50,460 bases of DNA, from positions 1 through 50,460 of the forward strand of contig NZ_JAQQGN010000012.1 in the NCBI RefSeq assembly GCF_028550595.1, written 5' to 3'. A program made the position numbers and the translations under genes. The notes below the pieces were generated by a model that worked only from the letters and a program-made list of their open reading frames with translations, searched no databases and was not told the origin of the DNA. Positions 24,093-35,031 of the stretch are shown one piece after another; position 1 is the stretch's first letter, and each line of letters opens with the position of its first letter. Source of the DNA: Luteimonas sp. BLCC-B24. GTDB taxonomy: Bacteria; Pseudomonadota; Gammaproteobacteria; Xanthomonadales; Xanthomonadaceae.

Positions 24093-25811
24093 ATGGCCGA
24101 CCTGAAAGAAGCGCGCGTTCCCGACATTGGCGGGTATGACGATGTCCCGGTGATCGAAGTGCTCGTCGCCGTCGGCGATACCGTCGAGGCCGATCAGGGT
24201 CTGGTGACGCTGGAATCCGACAAGGCCACGATGGAAGTGCCGGCGCCATTCGCGGGCGTGATCAAGGAACTCAAGGTCAAGGTGGGCGACACCCTGTCCG
24301 AAGGCGGCGTGGTCGCGATCATCGAAGCCGGCGGCGGCGACGCCGCCCGGACCGAGACGCCGGCGAAGGCCGAGATGCCCGCACAGGCCGAGACGCCGAA
24401 GGCCGCCGCGCCTGCCGCCCCCGCTGCCCCGGCCGAGGCGCCGAAGCCGTCGTCCGAGGGTGGCGGCGCGCAGGAATCGAAGGTCCCCGACATCGGCGGC
24501 TACGACGACGTGCCGGTGATCGAGGTGCTGGTCGCGGTCGGTGACACCGTGGAGAAGGACCAGGGCCTGATCACGCTGGAATCGGACAAGGCGACGATGG
24601 AAGTGCCGGCTGCGGTCGCCGGTGTCATCAAGGAGCTGAAGGTCAAGGTCGGCGACACCCTGTCCGAAGGCGCCGTGGTCGCGATCATCGAAGCCGCGGG
24701 CGGTGGCGCCGCGGCCGAGGACACCGCGCCGGCCGCGCCGGCCAAGCCGAAGGACGACACGGCTGTCGAACCGGTCGCACCGCAGGCCAAGGCCGATCCG
24801 ATCGCGCAGGCATCGATCGAGCACCGTCCGGCCGGCGCCGGCAATCCGCCGGTGCGGTTCGACGCCGATGCGATCCTGCCCGACAAGGTGCCCTACGCCA
24901 GCCCCGCCGTGCGCCTGTTCGCGCGCGAGCTCGGTGTCGACCTGCTGCAGCTCAGGGGCAGTGCCAAGGGCGGCCGCATCGTCCGCGAGGACGTCCAGGC
25001 CTACGTCAAGAACGCGCTGCAGAGCGGGGGCGGCAAGGCGGCATCCGGCGCGACGGCATCCACGGGCGGCGGCCTCAACCTGCTGCCGTGGCCGAAGGTC
25101 GATTTCGCCAAGTTCGGCGAGGTCGAGGTCCAGGAACTCGGCCGCATCCAGAAGATCTCGGCCGCGAACCTCGCGCGCAACTGGGCGATGATCCCGCACG
25201 TCACCCAGCACGACGATGCCGACATCACCGACCTCGAAGCGCTGCGCGTGCAGCTCAACAAGGAAAACGAGAAGGCCGGCATCAAGCTGACCATGCTCGC
25301 GTTCCTGATCAAGGCCTCGGTCGCGGTGCTCAAACAGTACCCGCGCTTCAACAGCTCGCTCGACGCGTCCGGTGAAAACCTGACGCTCAAGAAGTACTTC
25401 CACATCGGCTTCGCCGCCGACACGCCCAACGGCCTGGTGGTCCCGGTGATCCGCGACGCCGACAAGAAGGGTGTGCTGGAGATCTCGCAGGAGATGTCCG
25501 CGCTGGCGAAGAAGGCGCGCGACGGCAAGCTCGGCCCGGCCGACATGCAGGGCGGCTGCTTCTCGATCAGTTCGCTCGGCGGCATCGGCGGCACCAGCTT
25601 CACGCCGATCGTCAATGCACCGGAAGTCGCGATCCTCGGCGTGTCGAAGTCGGCGATGAAGCCGGTCTGGGACGGCAAGGCCTTCCAGCCGCGCCTGACC
25701 CTGCCGCTGTCGCTGTCCTACGACCATCGCGTCATCGACGGCGCCGCGGCGGCGCGCTTCACCGCGACGTTGGCCCAGCTGCTCGGCGACATGCGCCGGG
25801 TGCTGCTGTAA
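24093..25811 (+). CDS. aceF: Pyruvate dehydrogenase complex E2 (dihydrolipoyllysine acetyltransferase)
   Basis: 572 residues, start ATG 24093 behind GGAGG. Two lipoyl domains (about 4-78 and 126-200) each carry E-S-D-K-A-T-M-E-V with lipoylated Lys 44 and Lys 166, joined by Ala/Pro-rich linkers. A peripheral subunit-binding domain follows (about 260-305: Y-A-S-P-A-V-R-L-F-A-R-E-L-G-V). The C-terminal catalytic core ends with S-Y-D-H-R-V-I-D-G-A, carrying the catalytic His/Asp. It transfers acetyl from lipoamide to CoA in the cytosolic complex. The E1 gene is not in the window. The E3 gene is 1.6 kb downstream, with a GNAT-nitrilase gene between. Confidence 0.95.
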   Translation: MADLKEARVPDIGGYDDVPVIEVLVAVGDTVEADQGLVTLESDKATMEVPAPFAGVIKELKVKVGDTLSEGGVVAIIEAGGGDAARTETPAKAEMPAQAETPKAAAPAAPAAPAEAPKPSSEGGGAQESKVPDIGGYDDVPVIEVLVAVGDTVEKDQGLITLESDKATMEVPAAVAGVIKELKVKVGDTLSEGAVVAIIEAAGGGAAAEDTAPAAPAKPKDDTAVEPVAPQAKADPIAQASIEHRPAGAGNPPVRFDADAILPDKVPYASPAVRLFARELGVDLLQLRGSAKGGRIVREDVQAYVKNALQSGGGKAASGATASTGGGLNLLPWPKVDFAKFGEVEVQELGRIQKISAANLARNWAMIPHVTQHDDADITDLEALRVQLNKENEKAGIKLTMLAFLIKASVAVLKQYPRFNSSLDASGENLTLKKYFHIGFAADTPNGLVVPVIRDADKKGVLEISQEMSALAKKARDGKLGPADMQGGCFSISSLGGIGGTSFTPIVNAPEVAILGVSKSAMKPVWDGKAFQPRLTLPLSLSYDHRVIDGAAAARFTATLAQLLGDMRRVLL

Positions 25812-25824
25812 GCGGCCGGACGGC

Positions 25825-27447
25825 GTGAGCGAGCAAGCGCCCACGCGCGAGCGGGCGCGGCTGACGCTGCGTCATGCCGGCATCGCCGACATCCCGGCGA
25901 TCGTCGCCCTCAGCGAGCGGGTCTACGGGCCCGACAGCGGGTACACGGCCGAGATGCTCACCGGGCAGATCGCGCAGTTTCCGCAGGGTGTGTTCGTCGC
26001 GTTCTACGACGATGTCGCCGTCGGCTACTGCGCGACCTTCCGCATCGACGAGCGCACGGCCATGGCGCCGCACCGCTGGCTGGAGATTTCCGGCGGCGGT
26101 TACGCCTCACGCCATCTGTCGACCGGCGACTGGCTCTACGGCATGGAGGTCTGCGTCGACCCGGCGCACCGCGGCCTGCGCATCGGCCGACGCCTGTACG
26201 AACTGCGCAAGCGGCTGTGCCAGGACCTCGGCCTGAAGGGCATCGTCTTCGGTGGACGGCTGCCGGGCTACGGCCGGCGTGCGAAGGCGTTCGGCAACGA
26301 CGTCAACGCCTACGTCGAGGCCGTCTGCGCCGGGCGCCTGCGTGACCGCGCGCTGAGTTTCCAGCTCCGCAACGGTTTCGAACTCGTCGGTGTGCTGCCG
26401 GGCTACCTGCCCAGCGACACCGAGTCGCGCGGCAATGCCGCGCACCTGGTCTGGCGCAATCCGAAGATCGACGCGCGCGCCGACGCGCGGCCGTCTGCGC
26501 GCCCGCTGCCCGAGTCGGTGCGCGTGGCGACCGTGCAGTACCAGCAGCGCCGTGTCGCCTCGTTCGAGGAATTCGCCACCCAGATCGAATACTTCGTCGA
26601 CATCGCGGCCGACTACCGCGCCGATTTCGTGGTGTTCCCCGAGCTGTTCACGCTGCAGCTGCTGTCGGTGGAGAACAGGCCGCTGTCGCCGGTCGACTCG
26701 CTGCTCGCACTGACCGGCTACACCGAGCGCTTCGCCCAGCTGCTGTGCGAACTGGCGGTGCGCCACAACATCAACATCATCGGCGGCTCGCATCCCACGC
26801 GCACCGGCGATGATGAAGACGGCAAGGTGCGCAACATCTGCTACGTCGCGCTGCGCGACGGCTCGCTGCACACCCGCGACAAGCTGCATCCCACGCCCAA
26901 CGAGCGCACCTGGTGGGGCATCGGCGGCGGCGACAGCGCGCAGGCGATCATGACCGACTGCGGGCCGATCGGGGTCATGATCTGCTACGACAGCGAGTTC
27001 CCCGAACTCGGCCGGCACCTCGTCGACCAGGGCGCGATGATCCTGTTCGTGCCGTTCTGCACCGACACCCGCGAGGGCTATCTGCGCGTGCGCTACTGCT
27101 CGCAGGCGCGCGCGGTCGAGAACCAGTGCTACGTCGTGCTGTCGGGCAACGTGGGCAACCTGCCCGGCGTCAACAACTTCGACATCCAGTATGCGCAGAG
27201 CTGCATCCTGACGCCCTGCGATTTCCCGTTCGCGCGCGACGGCATCGCCGCCGACACCACGCCGAACGTCGAGCAGGTGGCCTTTGCCGACCTGCGCCTC
27301 AACGATCTGACCGTGGCCCGCAACGACGGCACGGTGCAGAACCTCAACGACCGCCGCCATGACCTGTACGCGCTGACCTGGGCCCGTCGCCCGGCGTCGC
27401 GGGCGACGCGGTCCGAACCCAAGCAACAGAGCCCGGAGAACCCGTGA
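25825..27447 (+). CDS. Bifunctional GNAT acetyltransferase / carbon-nitrogen hydrolase
   Basis: 540 residues from GTG 25825. Residues 12-215 are a GNAT fold (I-A-D-I-P-A-I-V, then V-C-V-D-P-A-H-R-G-L-R-I-G-R-R-L-Y with the acetyl-CoA loop). Residues 230-510 are a nitrilase-superfamily domain with the triad Glu 273 (F-P-E-L-F-T), Lys 353 (R-D-K-L-H-P-T) and Cys 387 (M-I-C-Y-D-S-E-F-P-E). Such fusions are known and uncharacterised; an amidase or acyltransfer on an amine is plausible. It starts 13 bases after aceF and its stop overlaps the lpd start, so it is embedded in the PDH operon. The metabolic link is unknown. Confidence 0.88.
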   Translation: MSEQAPTRERARLTLRHAGIADIPAIVALSERVYGPDSGYTAEMLTGQIAQFPQGVFVAFYDDVAVGYCATFRIDERTAMAPHRWLEISGGGYASRHLSTGDWLYGMEVCVDPAHRGLRIGRRLYELRKRLCQDLGLKGIVFGGRLPGYGRRAKAFGNDVNAYVEAVCAGRLRDRALSFQLRNGFELVGVLPGYLPSDTESRGNAAHLVWRNPKIDARADARPSARPLPESVRVATVQYQQRRVASFEEFATQIEYFVDIAADYRADFVVFPELFTLQLLSVENRPLSPVDSLLALTGYTERFAQLLCELAVRHNINIIGGSHPTRTGDDEDGKVRNICYVALRDGSLHTRDKLHPTPNERTWWGIGGGDSAQAIMTDCGPIGVMICYDSEFPELGRHLVDQGAMILFVPFCTDTREGYLRVRYCSQARAVENQCYVVLSGNVGNLPGVNNFDIQYAQSCILTPCDFPFARDGIAADTTPNVEQVAFADLRLNDLTVARNDGTVQNLNDRRHDLYALTWARRPASRATRSEPKQQSPENP

Positions 27448-29279
27448 TGGCCAAGACCTTCGAAGTGACAGTCCCCGACATCGGCGGCTACGACGACGTG
27501 CCGGTGATCGAGGTGCTGGTCGCGGTCGGCGATACCGTCGCCAAGGACCAGGGCCTGGTCACGCTGGAATCGGACAAGGCGACGATGGAAGTGCCGTCGA
27601 CGGCCGCCGGTGTGATCAGGGCGCTGAAGGTCAAGGTCGGCGACACGCTGTCGGAAGGCGGCGTGGTGGCGGTGATCGAGGCCGAAGGAGAAGGCGGGAG
27701 CGATGCGCCTGCCGCCGCTACCACGGCCCCCGCACCCGGCAAGAAGGACGCGGCACCGGCGAACAACGGCGCTACGCCCGGCAGCAACCCCCCGGTCGCG
27801 CGTTCGCACGCCGCACCCGCCGAGCCCGAAGCGGTCAAGGCCGCGCCCTCGACCGGCCGCCAGGCCGATGTCGAGTGCCGCATCGTCGTGCTGGGCTCCG
27901 GCCCCGGCGGGTATACGGCCGCGTTCCGCGCCGCCGATCTCGGTCTCGATACCGTGCTGATCGAGCGTTACGCCACGCTCGGCGGCGTCTGTCTCAACGT
28001 GGGCTGCATTCCGTCGAAGGCGCTGCTGCACGCGGCCGAGGTCATCGACCAGGCCAGCCACGCCAGTGATTACGGCGTCGACTTCGGCGCGCCGACGATC
28101 GATCTGGACAAGCTGCGCAGCTACAAGGACAAAGTCGTCGGCCAGCTGACCAAGGGCCTGGCCGGCATGGCCAAGCAGCGCAAGGTGCGCGTGGTCACCG
28201 GCGAAGGCCTGTTCGTGTCGCCGCACGAGATCGAAGTCACCGGCAGCGACGGCAAGACCCAGCTCGTGCGCTTCGAGCAGTGCATCATCGCCGCCGGTTC
28301 GCAGGCGCTGAAGCTGCCCGGCTTCCCTTGGGACGACCCGCGTGTCATGGACTCGACCGACGCGCTGCAGCTTGCCGAAACACCGAAGAAGCTGCTCGTC
28401 GTCGGCGGCGGCATCATCGGCCTGGAAATGGCGACGGTGTACCACGCGCTGGGCTCGGAAGTGACCGTCGTCGAACTCGCCGACCAGCTGATGCCCGGCG
28501 CCGACAAGGACCTGGTCAAGCCGCTCGCCGATCGCCTGAAGAAGCAGGGCGTGGCCACGCATCTGAAGACCAAGGTTGTCGAGGCGAAGGCCGCGAAGGC
28601 CGGCATCGAGGTCACCTTCGACGGCGAGAGCATTCCCGATACGAAGACGTTCGACCGCGTGCTGGTCGCCGTGGGCCGCACGCCCAACGGCGGCAAGATC
28701 GCCGCGGGCAATGCCGGCGTGCGTGTCTCCGAGCGCGGCTTCATCGCCGTCGATGCGCAGATGCGCACCAATGTGCCGCACATCTTCGCCATCGGTGATC
28801 TGGTCGGCCAGCCGATGCTCGCGCACAAGGCCACGCACGAGGGCAAGCTCGCGGCCGAAGTCGCCGCCGGCGAGAAGAAGGAATGGGTGGCGCGGGTGAT
28901 TCCGTCGGTCGCGTATACCGATCCGGAAATCGCGTGGGTGGGCATCACCGAGACCGAGGCCAAGGCCAAGGGTCTGAAGGTCGGCGTGGGCAAGTTCCCG
29001 TGGGCGGCCAGCGGGCGCGCGATCGGCATCGGCCGCACCGAGGGCTTCACCAAGCTGATCTTCGACGAGGCCACTCACCGCATCGTCGGTGCCGGCATCG
29101 TCGGCGTGCATGCGGGCGATCTGATCGCCGAGGCCGCACTGGCGATCGAAATGGGCGCCGAGGTCGCCGACATCGGCCACACCATCCATCCGCATCCCAC
29201 GCTGAGCGAATCGGTGGCGATGGCGGCGGAGGTGTTCGACGGCACGATCACCGACCTCTACATTCCGAAGAAGAAGTAA
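27447..29279 (+). CDS. lpdA: Dihydrolipoyl dehydrogenase (E3) with N-terminal lipoyl domain
   Basis: 610 residues from ATG 27447, which overlaps the upstream stop (TGATG); GGAG is 8 bases before it. A lipoyl domain fills about 1-80 with E-S-D-K-A-T (Lys 44), followed by an Ala/Pro linker to about 140. Then the flavoprotein: G-S-G-P-G-G-Y-T-A-A (FAD), redox-active C-L-N-V-G-C (Cys 182 and 187), NAD site G-G-G-I-I-G-L-E-M-A, and the C-terminal H-P-H-P-T-L-S-E dyad. It reoxidises dihydrolipoamide with NAD. The lipoyl-E3 form is known in Neisseria and Xanthomonas-type complexes. The terminator at 29305-29335 ends the operon. Confidence 0.95.
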   Translation: MAKTFEVTVPDIGGYDDVPVIEVLVAVGDTVAKDQGLVTLESDKATMEVPSTAAGVIRALKVKVGDTLSEGGVVAVIEAEGEGGSDAPAAATTAPAPGKKDAAPANNGATPGSNPPVARSHAAPAEPEAVKAAPSTGRQADVECRIVVLGSGPGGYTAAFRAADLGLDTVLIERYATLGGVCLNVGCIPSKALLHAAEVIDQASHASDYGVDFGAPTIDLDKLRSYKDKVVGQLTKGLAGMAKQRKVRVVTGEGLFVSPHEIEVTGSDGKTQLVRFEQCIIAAGSQALKLPGFPWDDPRVMDSTDALQLAETPKKLLVVGGGIIGLEMATVYHALGSEVTVVELADQLMPGADKDLVKPLADRLKKQGVATHLKTKVVEAKAAKAGIEVTFDGESIPDTKTFDRVLVAVGRTPNGGKIAAGNAGVRVSERGFIAVDAQMRTNVPHIFAIGDLVGQPMLAHKATHEGKLAAEVAAGEKKEWVARVIPSVAYTDPEIAWVGITETEAKAKGLKVGVGKFPWAASGRAIGIGRTEGFTKLIFDEATHRIVGAGIVGVHAGDLIAEAALAIEMGAEVADIGHTIHPHPTLSESVAMAAEVFDGTITDLYIPKKK

Positions 29280-29304
29280 GCCGGCGGCGCCTCGTCGCCA
29301 GCCG

Positions 29305-29335
29305 AAAAAAAGCCCCGGCATGCCGGGGCTTTTTC
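29305..29335. terminator. Bidirectional Rho-independent terminator
   Basis: AAAGCCCCGGCA (29309-29320) is directly followed by its complement, flanked by A-run and T-run. It lies between the convergent lpdA and outer-membrane barrel genes and serves both. Confidence 0.92.
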
Positions 29336-29389
29336 GTCGGATCCGTTCGTGTGGCCCATGTGCCCGGCCGGGCGCGTGGGCCTGCAGGA

Positions 29390-30310
29390 TCAGAAGCGGA
29401 ACGTCACGCCGGCCATCGGGCCATGGACCTTCAGGTCGCCGGTGACCTTGCCCGAATACGGGAACGGGCCCGCGTCGACGCCGGTCGGCGCGCGCGCGGT
29501 GCCGCGATACTCGTCCGAGAGCTTCAGGCGGAACCAGTCGTAACCGGCGTGGATGCCGACGCGATCACTCACCATGTACTCGACCAGCAGGCCGCCGCGT
29601 TCGAAATGGCCGCGCTCGTCGAGGAAATCGCCCCAGCGGGTGTCGAGGTACTGGCCTTCGAGGCTGACGGTCCAGCGGTCCGCCGGAATCCAGCTCAGGC
29701 GCGTGTGCAGGCCGGGCGAGAAGCCGTCGCGTTGCCAGCTCGCGTTCTCGAACTGCGGATCGACGAGATCGGTGCCGGTCGAGACGCCGTTGGCGTTGGC
29801 TTCCAGCTTGGCGTAGGTCACGCCGAGGCCGAGGCCCCACTCGAAGTTCTCGTTCTTGACCACGGCGTACTCGTAGTTGAGGTTCGCCAGGCGGAACGAC
29901 AGGCGGCCATCGATGCGCGCGCCCGGCACTTCGATCGGGTCGCCGCCCGGGATGATCGTCCCGGTGTCGAGCACGTTGCCGCCGTACTCCCAGGTTTCGT
30001 CGCGCTGGTAATCGTAGAAATTGCCGACCAGGGCCTGGCGTTCGCTGATCCGGAAGCCGACCGCGCCGCGCGGACGCCATTCGCGGCCCGTGTCGAAGTC
30101 CTCGCTGAAACCGAAGGTGGCGTCGTCGGTGCCGTCGGTGACCACGCCATTGCCGGAGAAGCCCAGTTCGGCTTCGGGGTTGAACGCGCTCAGGCGCAGG
30201 ACGAACCGGTCGTCGCGGTTCTGGGCCTGGGCGGGCATGGCGACGACGGCCAGGGCGAGGGCGGCCGGCAGAGCGGCGAGGGACAGGCTGCGAAGGGGGA
30301 GGTGCGGCAT
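29390..30310 (-). CDS. Outer membrane beta-barrel protein, uncharacterised
   Basis: 306 residues from ATG 30310; the longer open frame would need a TTG and extends the signal peptide unnaturally. Signal peptide about 1-30 (ends M-P-A-Q-A-Q). The mature protein is made of alternating amphipathic strands rich in Trp/Tyr/Phe: F-R-L-A-N-L-N-Y-E-Y, F-E-W-G-L-G-L-G-V-T-Y, S-L-E-G-Q-Y-L-D-T-R-W-G, with a final V-T-F-R-F strand, the usual C-terminal signal for Bam-dependent insertion. No family name can be given with confidence. Its barrel pattern is unlike OmpW at 22991. Confidence 0.75.
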   Translation of the reverse strand: MPHLPLRSLSLAALPAALALAVVAMPAQAQNRDDRFVLRLSAFNPEAELGFSGNGVVTDGTDDATFGFSEDFDTGREWRPRGAVGFRISERQALVGNFYDYQRDETWEYGGNVLDTGTIIPGGDPIEVPGARIDGRLSFRLANLNYEYAVVKNENFEWGLGLGVTYAKLEANANGVSTGTDLVDPQFENASWQRDGFSPGLHTRLSWIPADRWTVSLEGQYLDTRWGDFLDERGHFERGGLLVEYMVSDRVGIHAGYDWFRLKLSDEYRGTARAPTGVDAGPFPYSGKVTGDLKVHGPMAGVTFRF

Positions 30311-30441
30311 CGTGGGCGCCAATAGGTGGGGAACGGGCGGCAATGGTCGGCAAGTTAGGGTCTTGTCGACGTGAAGCGACAGTTCTGCAAACCATCGCGC
30401 CGGGCGGGCGTCTTCGCCGGCTCCGGCCCCAAACGACGCGC

Positions 30442-30473
30442 AAAAAGAAGCCCTGGCGGCGGGCCAGGGCTTC
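30442..30473 (-). terminator. Orphan Rho-independent terminator, minus strand
   Basis: GAAGCCCTGGC (30447-30457) and GCCAGGGCTTC (30463-30473) form a perfect 11-bp stem with a 5-base loop, followed on the minus strand by five T (30442-30446). It reads as a strong terminator, but no minus-strand gene lies upstream between here and the atp promoter at 30651. The 30311-30650 interval otherwise shows nothing I can support. Confidence 0.8.
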
Positions 30474-30650
30474 GGGTGGCGATCTGCGTACGGAACCGAC
30501 GAGGAAAGTGCGGCAGATCGGGCACGTCAGGTACGACCACGCCGATACCGGCAAGTTCCGCGGTCTGCACGAAAAAATAATGAATGCGTGCGCAGCCGCG
30601 GAGTGCGTGCCCGAATGCGGCCGTGCGGACCGCGGCAGGACCTCCGCCGG

Positions 30651-30680
30651 TTGTCCCGTCCGAGACAGCGCTGCTATACT
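30651..30680 (+). promoter_or_regulatory. Sigma-70 promoter of the atp operon
   Basis: TTGTCC (30651-30656) and TATACT (30675-30680) are separated by 18 bases, giving a start near 30687, about 56 bases before atpI. It is the best sigma-70 match ahead of the operon. Confidence 0.65.
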
Positions 30681-30742
30681 TCTGCGGCTCGACGGGGCCG
30701 TTTCCACGCTCCGGCGGCTCCTCCAAGTCCCGGGAATCTGAT

Positions 30743-31123
30743 GTGTTGACGTCCGTCGCTGCAGGTCGGCGGCTGGCACAGCGCGCAATCGCCTGGCAGG
30801 CGGTCGCGATCGCGGTGACGGCGCTGGCGTTCCTTGCGAAAGGCGCGACCTGGTCACTGGCCGCCGTGCTCGGTGGTGCGGCCATCGCGGTCGGCGGATG
30901 GGTGTCGAGCCTGGTTGCGCTTGGGGGCGGCGTCAATCCTTCGGCAAGCGCGCTGGCGCGCCTGCTCGCGGGCGTGGCACTGAAGTGGGTCGTCGTGGTG
31001 GGTGTGCTGCTGCTGGGTGTGGGAACCGCGGGTCTTCCGCCGGTGCCGATGCTCGCCGGCGTCATCGTCGCACTCGTTGCACAGTTGATCGCGATGGCCT
31101 CCGGCCACGCGCAGAATCGTTAA
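30743..31123 (+). CDS. atpI: ATP synthase subunit I (AtpI)
   Basis: 126 residues, starting at GTG 30743 (GGGA upstream); a TTG one codon on is possible. Four hydrophobic helices: about 17-36, 38-58, 70-92 and 96-118, the AtpI pattern. AtpI is the non-structural first protein of the operon, thought to help c-ring assembly in the inner membrane. The atpB start follows 19 bases after its stop. Confidence 0.85.
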   Translation: MLTSVAAGRRLAQRAIAWQAVAIAVTALAFLAKGATWSLAAVLGGAAIAVGGWVSSLVALGGGVNPSASALARLLAGVALKWVVVVGVLLLGVGTAGLPPVPMLAGVIVALVAQLIAMASGHAQNR

Positions 31124-31142
31124 CAGGCAGGATTCCAGAGCT

Positions 31143-32310
<1,168 letters not shown>

Positions 32311-32420
32311 TCCAAGCCCGCCGGAGTACGGTGCGGTCGGCCTTTCGGGCGCGACCGCATCGCGGATGACAGGGGGCATGTCCGCATGCCCGACCCTTCA
32401 CGACAGGCAGTCCCACGACC

Positions 32421-32891
32421 ATGAGCCTCAATCTCACCCTGCTAGCCCAGGCCCTGGCCTTCGCCGCGCTGATCTGGATCATCGCGACCAAGATCTGGCC
32501 GCCGCTGCTCAACGCCATCGAAGAGCGCCAGAAGAAGATCGCCGAAGGTCTGGCCGCCGCCGACAACAGCCAGCGTGCGCTGGCCCAGGCGCAGGAAACC
32601 GCCAACGAGGAACTCAAGGCCGCGCGTGCGAAGGCCAACGAGATCATCGAGCAGGCCCACCAGCGCGCCAACCAGCTCGTCGAGGCCGCCAAGGCCGAGG
32701 CGGTGACCGAAGGCCTGCGCCAGAAGGCGCTGTTCGACGCCGAACTCCAGGCCTCCGCCACGCGGGCCCGCGAGGACCTGCGTCGCCAGGTCTCGCTGCT
32801 GGCCGTCACCGGCGCCGAGCGTCTGCTCAAGCGCGAGATCGATGCCGACGCCCACAAGGCGCTGCTCGACGAACTCGCCGCGGAGATCTGA
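32421..32891 (+). CDS. atpF: ATP synthase Fo subunit b
   Basis: 156 residues: one N-terminal transmembrane helix (about 5-25, [12 protein letters not shown]), then a continuous charged helix rich in Ala/Glu/Gln/Lys. It forms the peripheral stalk as a dimer and binds delta through its C-terminus. atpH follows after 5 bases. Confidence 0.95.
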   Translation: MSLNLTLLAQALAFAALIWIIATKIWPPLLNAIEERQKKIAEGLAAADNSQRALAQAQETANEELKAARAKANEIIEQAHQRANQLVEAAKAEAVTEGLRQKALFDAELQASATRAREDLRRQVSLLAVTGAERLLKREIDADAHKALLDELAAEI

Positions 32892-32896
32892 GCCCG

Positions 32897-33424
32897 ATGA
32901 GCCAGGCCATGACGATCGCCCGCCCGTATGCCCGTGCCGCGTTCGCGATCGCGCGCGACGACGGCCAGTTCGCGGCCTGGTCCGACGCGCTGGCATTCGC
33001 CGCGCGCGTCGCCGCCGATCCGAAGGCGGCCGCGTTGCTCGGCCACCCCGCGCTGTCGCATGACGACGCGGTGGCGCTGGTCGCGCCCGAAGCCGCCGGC
33101 GAGAAGCTGTCCGGCTTTCTCGCGCTGCTGGCGGAAAACGGCCGTCTCGCGGCACTGCCCGAAATCGCCGGCCTCTACGAAGAGCTCCGCGCCGAAGCCG
33201 AGCACGTCGTGCTGGCCAAGGTGACGTCGGCCTCGGCACTGCCCGAAGCCGAGGTCGAGCAGATCCGCGCCGCGCTCAAGCGCCGGTTCGGTCGCGAGGT
33301 CCAGGTGGAAACCGCGGTCGACGAGCGCCTGATCGGCGGCGCGGTGATCGCGGCCGGTGACGTGGTGATCGACGGCTCGCTCAAGGGCAAGCTGGCGCGC
33401 CTGCAGACCGCTCTGACGCACTGA
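32897..33424 (+). CDS. atpH: ATP synthase F1 subunit delta
   Basis: 175 residues from ATG 32897 ([16 protein letters not shown]), the standard delta N-terminus with R-P-Y-A. The C-terminal signature [20 protein letters not shown] is present. It links the peripheral stalk to the top of F1. Ribosome binding site overlaps the end of atpF. Confidence 0.95.
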   Translation: MSQAMTIARPYARAAFAIARDDGQFAAWSDALAFAARVAADPKAAALLGHPALSHDDAVALVAPEAAGEKLSGFLALLAENGRLAALPEIAGLYEELRAEAEHVVLAKVTSASALPEAEVEQIRAALKRRFGREVQVETAVDERLIGGAVIAAGDVVIDGSLKGKLARLQTALTH

Positions 33425-33476
33425 CACGATTTTCAATTGCAACGTCGGCGGCGACGCCGGCTCAAGGGAACCCCCG

Positions 33477-35027
33477 ATGGCTACCACGCAACTCAATCCT
33501 TCCGAGATCAGCGAGCTGATCAAGACCCGTATCGAGAAGGTCAAGCTGTCCGCCGAATCGCGCAACGAAGGCACCGTGACCTCGGTCGCCGACGGCATCG
33601 TGCGCATCCACGGCATCGCCGACGTGATGCAGGGCGAAATGATCGAGCTGCCGAACAACACGTTCGCGCTGGCCCTGAACCTCGAGCGCGACTCGGTCGG
33701 CGCCGTGGTGCTGGGCGACTACGAAGGTCTGCGCGAAGGCGACGTGGCCAAGACCACCGGCCGCATCCTCGAAGTGCCGGTCGGTCCGGAACTGCTGGGC
33801 CGCGTGGTCAACGCGCTCGGCGAGCCGATCGACGGCAAGGGCCCGATCGACGCCAAGCTGACCGCGCCGGTGGAGCGCGTCGCGCCGGGCGTGATCTGGC
33901 GCAAGTCGGTCGACCAGCCGGTGCAGACCGGCTACAAGTCGGTCGACGCGATGATTCCGATCGGCCGCGGCCAGCGCGAGCTGGTCATCGGTGACCGTCA
34001 GACCGGCAAGACCGCGCTGGCGATCGACACCGTGATCAACCAGAAGTCGACCGGCATCAAGTGCGTCTACGTGGCGATCGGCCAGAAGGCCTCGACCGTC
34101 GCCAACATCGTGCGCAAGCTCGAAGAGAACGGCGCGCTGGCGCACACGGTCGTCGTCGCCGCCACCGCGTCCGAGTCGGCCGCGATGCAGTACATCAGCG
34201 CCTACTCCGGCTGCACCATGGGCGAGTACTTCATGGACCGCGGCCAGGACGCGCTGATCGTGTACGACGATCTGTCCAAGCAGGCCGTCGCCTACCGCCA
34301 GATCTCGCTGCTGCTCAAGCGCCCGCCGGGCCGCGAAGCCTATCCGGGCGACGTGTTCTACCTGCACTCGCGCCTGCTCGAGCGCGCCGCGCGCGTGTCG
34401 GCCGAGTACGTGGAGCAGTTCACCCAGGGTGAGGTCAAGGGCCAGACCGGTTCGCTGACCGCGCTGCCGATCATCGAGACCCAGGCGGGCGACGTCTCGG
34501 CGTTCGTGCCGACCAACGTGATCTCGATCACCGACGGCCAGATCTTCCTGGAAACCGACCTGTTCAACGCCGGCATCCGTCCGGCCGTGAACGCCGGTAT
34601 CTCGGTGTCGCGCGTCGGTGGTTCGGCGCAGACCAAGATCATCAAGAAGCTCTCGGGCGGCATCCGCATCTCGCTGGCGCAGTACCGCGAGCTGGCGGCG
34701 TTCGCGCAGTTCGCGTCGGATCTCGACGAGGCCACCCGCAAGCAGCTCGAGCGCGGCCAGCGCGTGACCGAGCTGATGAAGCAGAAGCAGTACGCGCCGA
34801 TGTCGGTCGCGCACCAGGCGCTGACGATCTACGCGGTCAACGAGGGTTACCTCGACGACGTGCCGGTCAACAAGCTGCTGGCGTTCGAAGCCGGTCTGCA
34901 CGCGCACTTCGACAACACCGATGGCGCGCTGGTCGAGAAGATCAACGCCTCCGGTGCCTGGAACGACGAGATCGAAGCGGCGTTCAAGAAGGGCATCGGC
35001 GAGTTCAAGACCACGGGCTCTTACTGA
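33477..35027 (+). CDS. atpA: ATP synthase F1 subunit alpha
   Basis: 516 residues. P-loop [10 protein letters not shown], the nucleotide-site region with [17 protein letters not shown], and N-terminal M-Q-G-E-M-I-E-L-P are present. Non-catalytic nucleotide-binding subunit, three per F1. Start ATG 33477 behind GGGAA. A palindromic repeat separates it from atpG. Confidence 0.98.
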   Translation: MATTQLNPSEISELIKTRIEKVKLSAESRNEGTVTSVADGIVRIHGIADVMQGEMIELPNNTFALALNLERDSVGAVVLGDYEGLREGDVAKTTGRILEVPVGPELLGRVVNALGEPIDGKGPIDAKLTAPVERVAPGVIWRKSVDQPVQTGYKSVDAMIPIGRGQRELVIGDRQTGKTALAIDTVINQKSTGIKCVYVAIGQKASTVANIVRKLEENGALAHTVVVAATASESAAMQYISAYSGCTMGEYFMDRGQDALIVYDDLSKQAVAYRQISLLLKRPPGREAYPGDVFYLHSRLLERAARVSAEYVEQFTQGEVKGQTGSLTALPIIETQAGDVSAFVPTNVISITDGQIFLETDLFNAGIRPAVNAGISVSRVGGSAQTKIIKKLSGGIRISLAQYRELAAFAQFASDLDEATRKQLERGQRVTELMKQKQYAPMSVAHQALTIYAVNEGYLDDVPVNKLLAFEAGLHAHFDNTDGALVEKINASGAWNDEIEAAFKKGIGEFKTTGSY

Positions 35028-35031
35028 GCCC

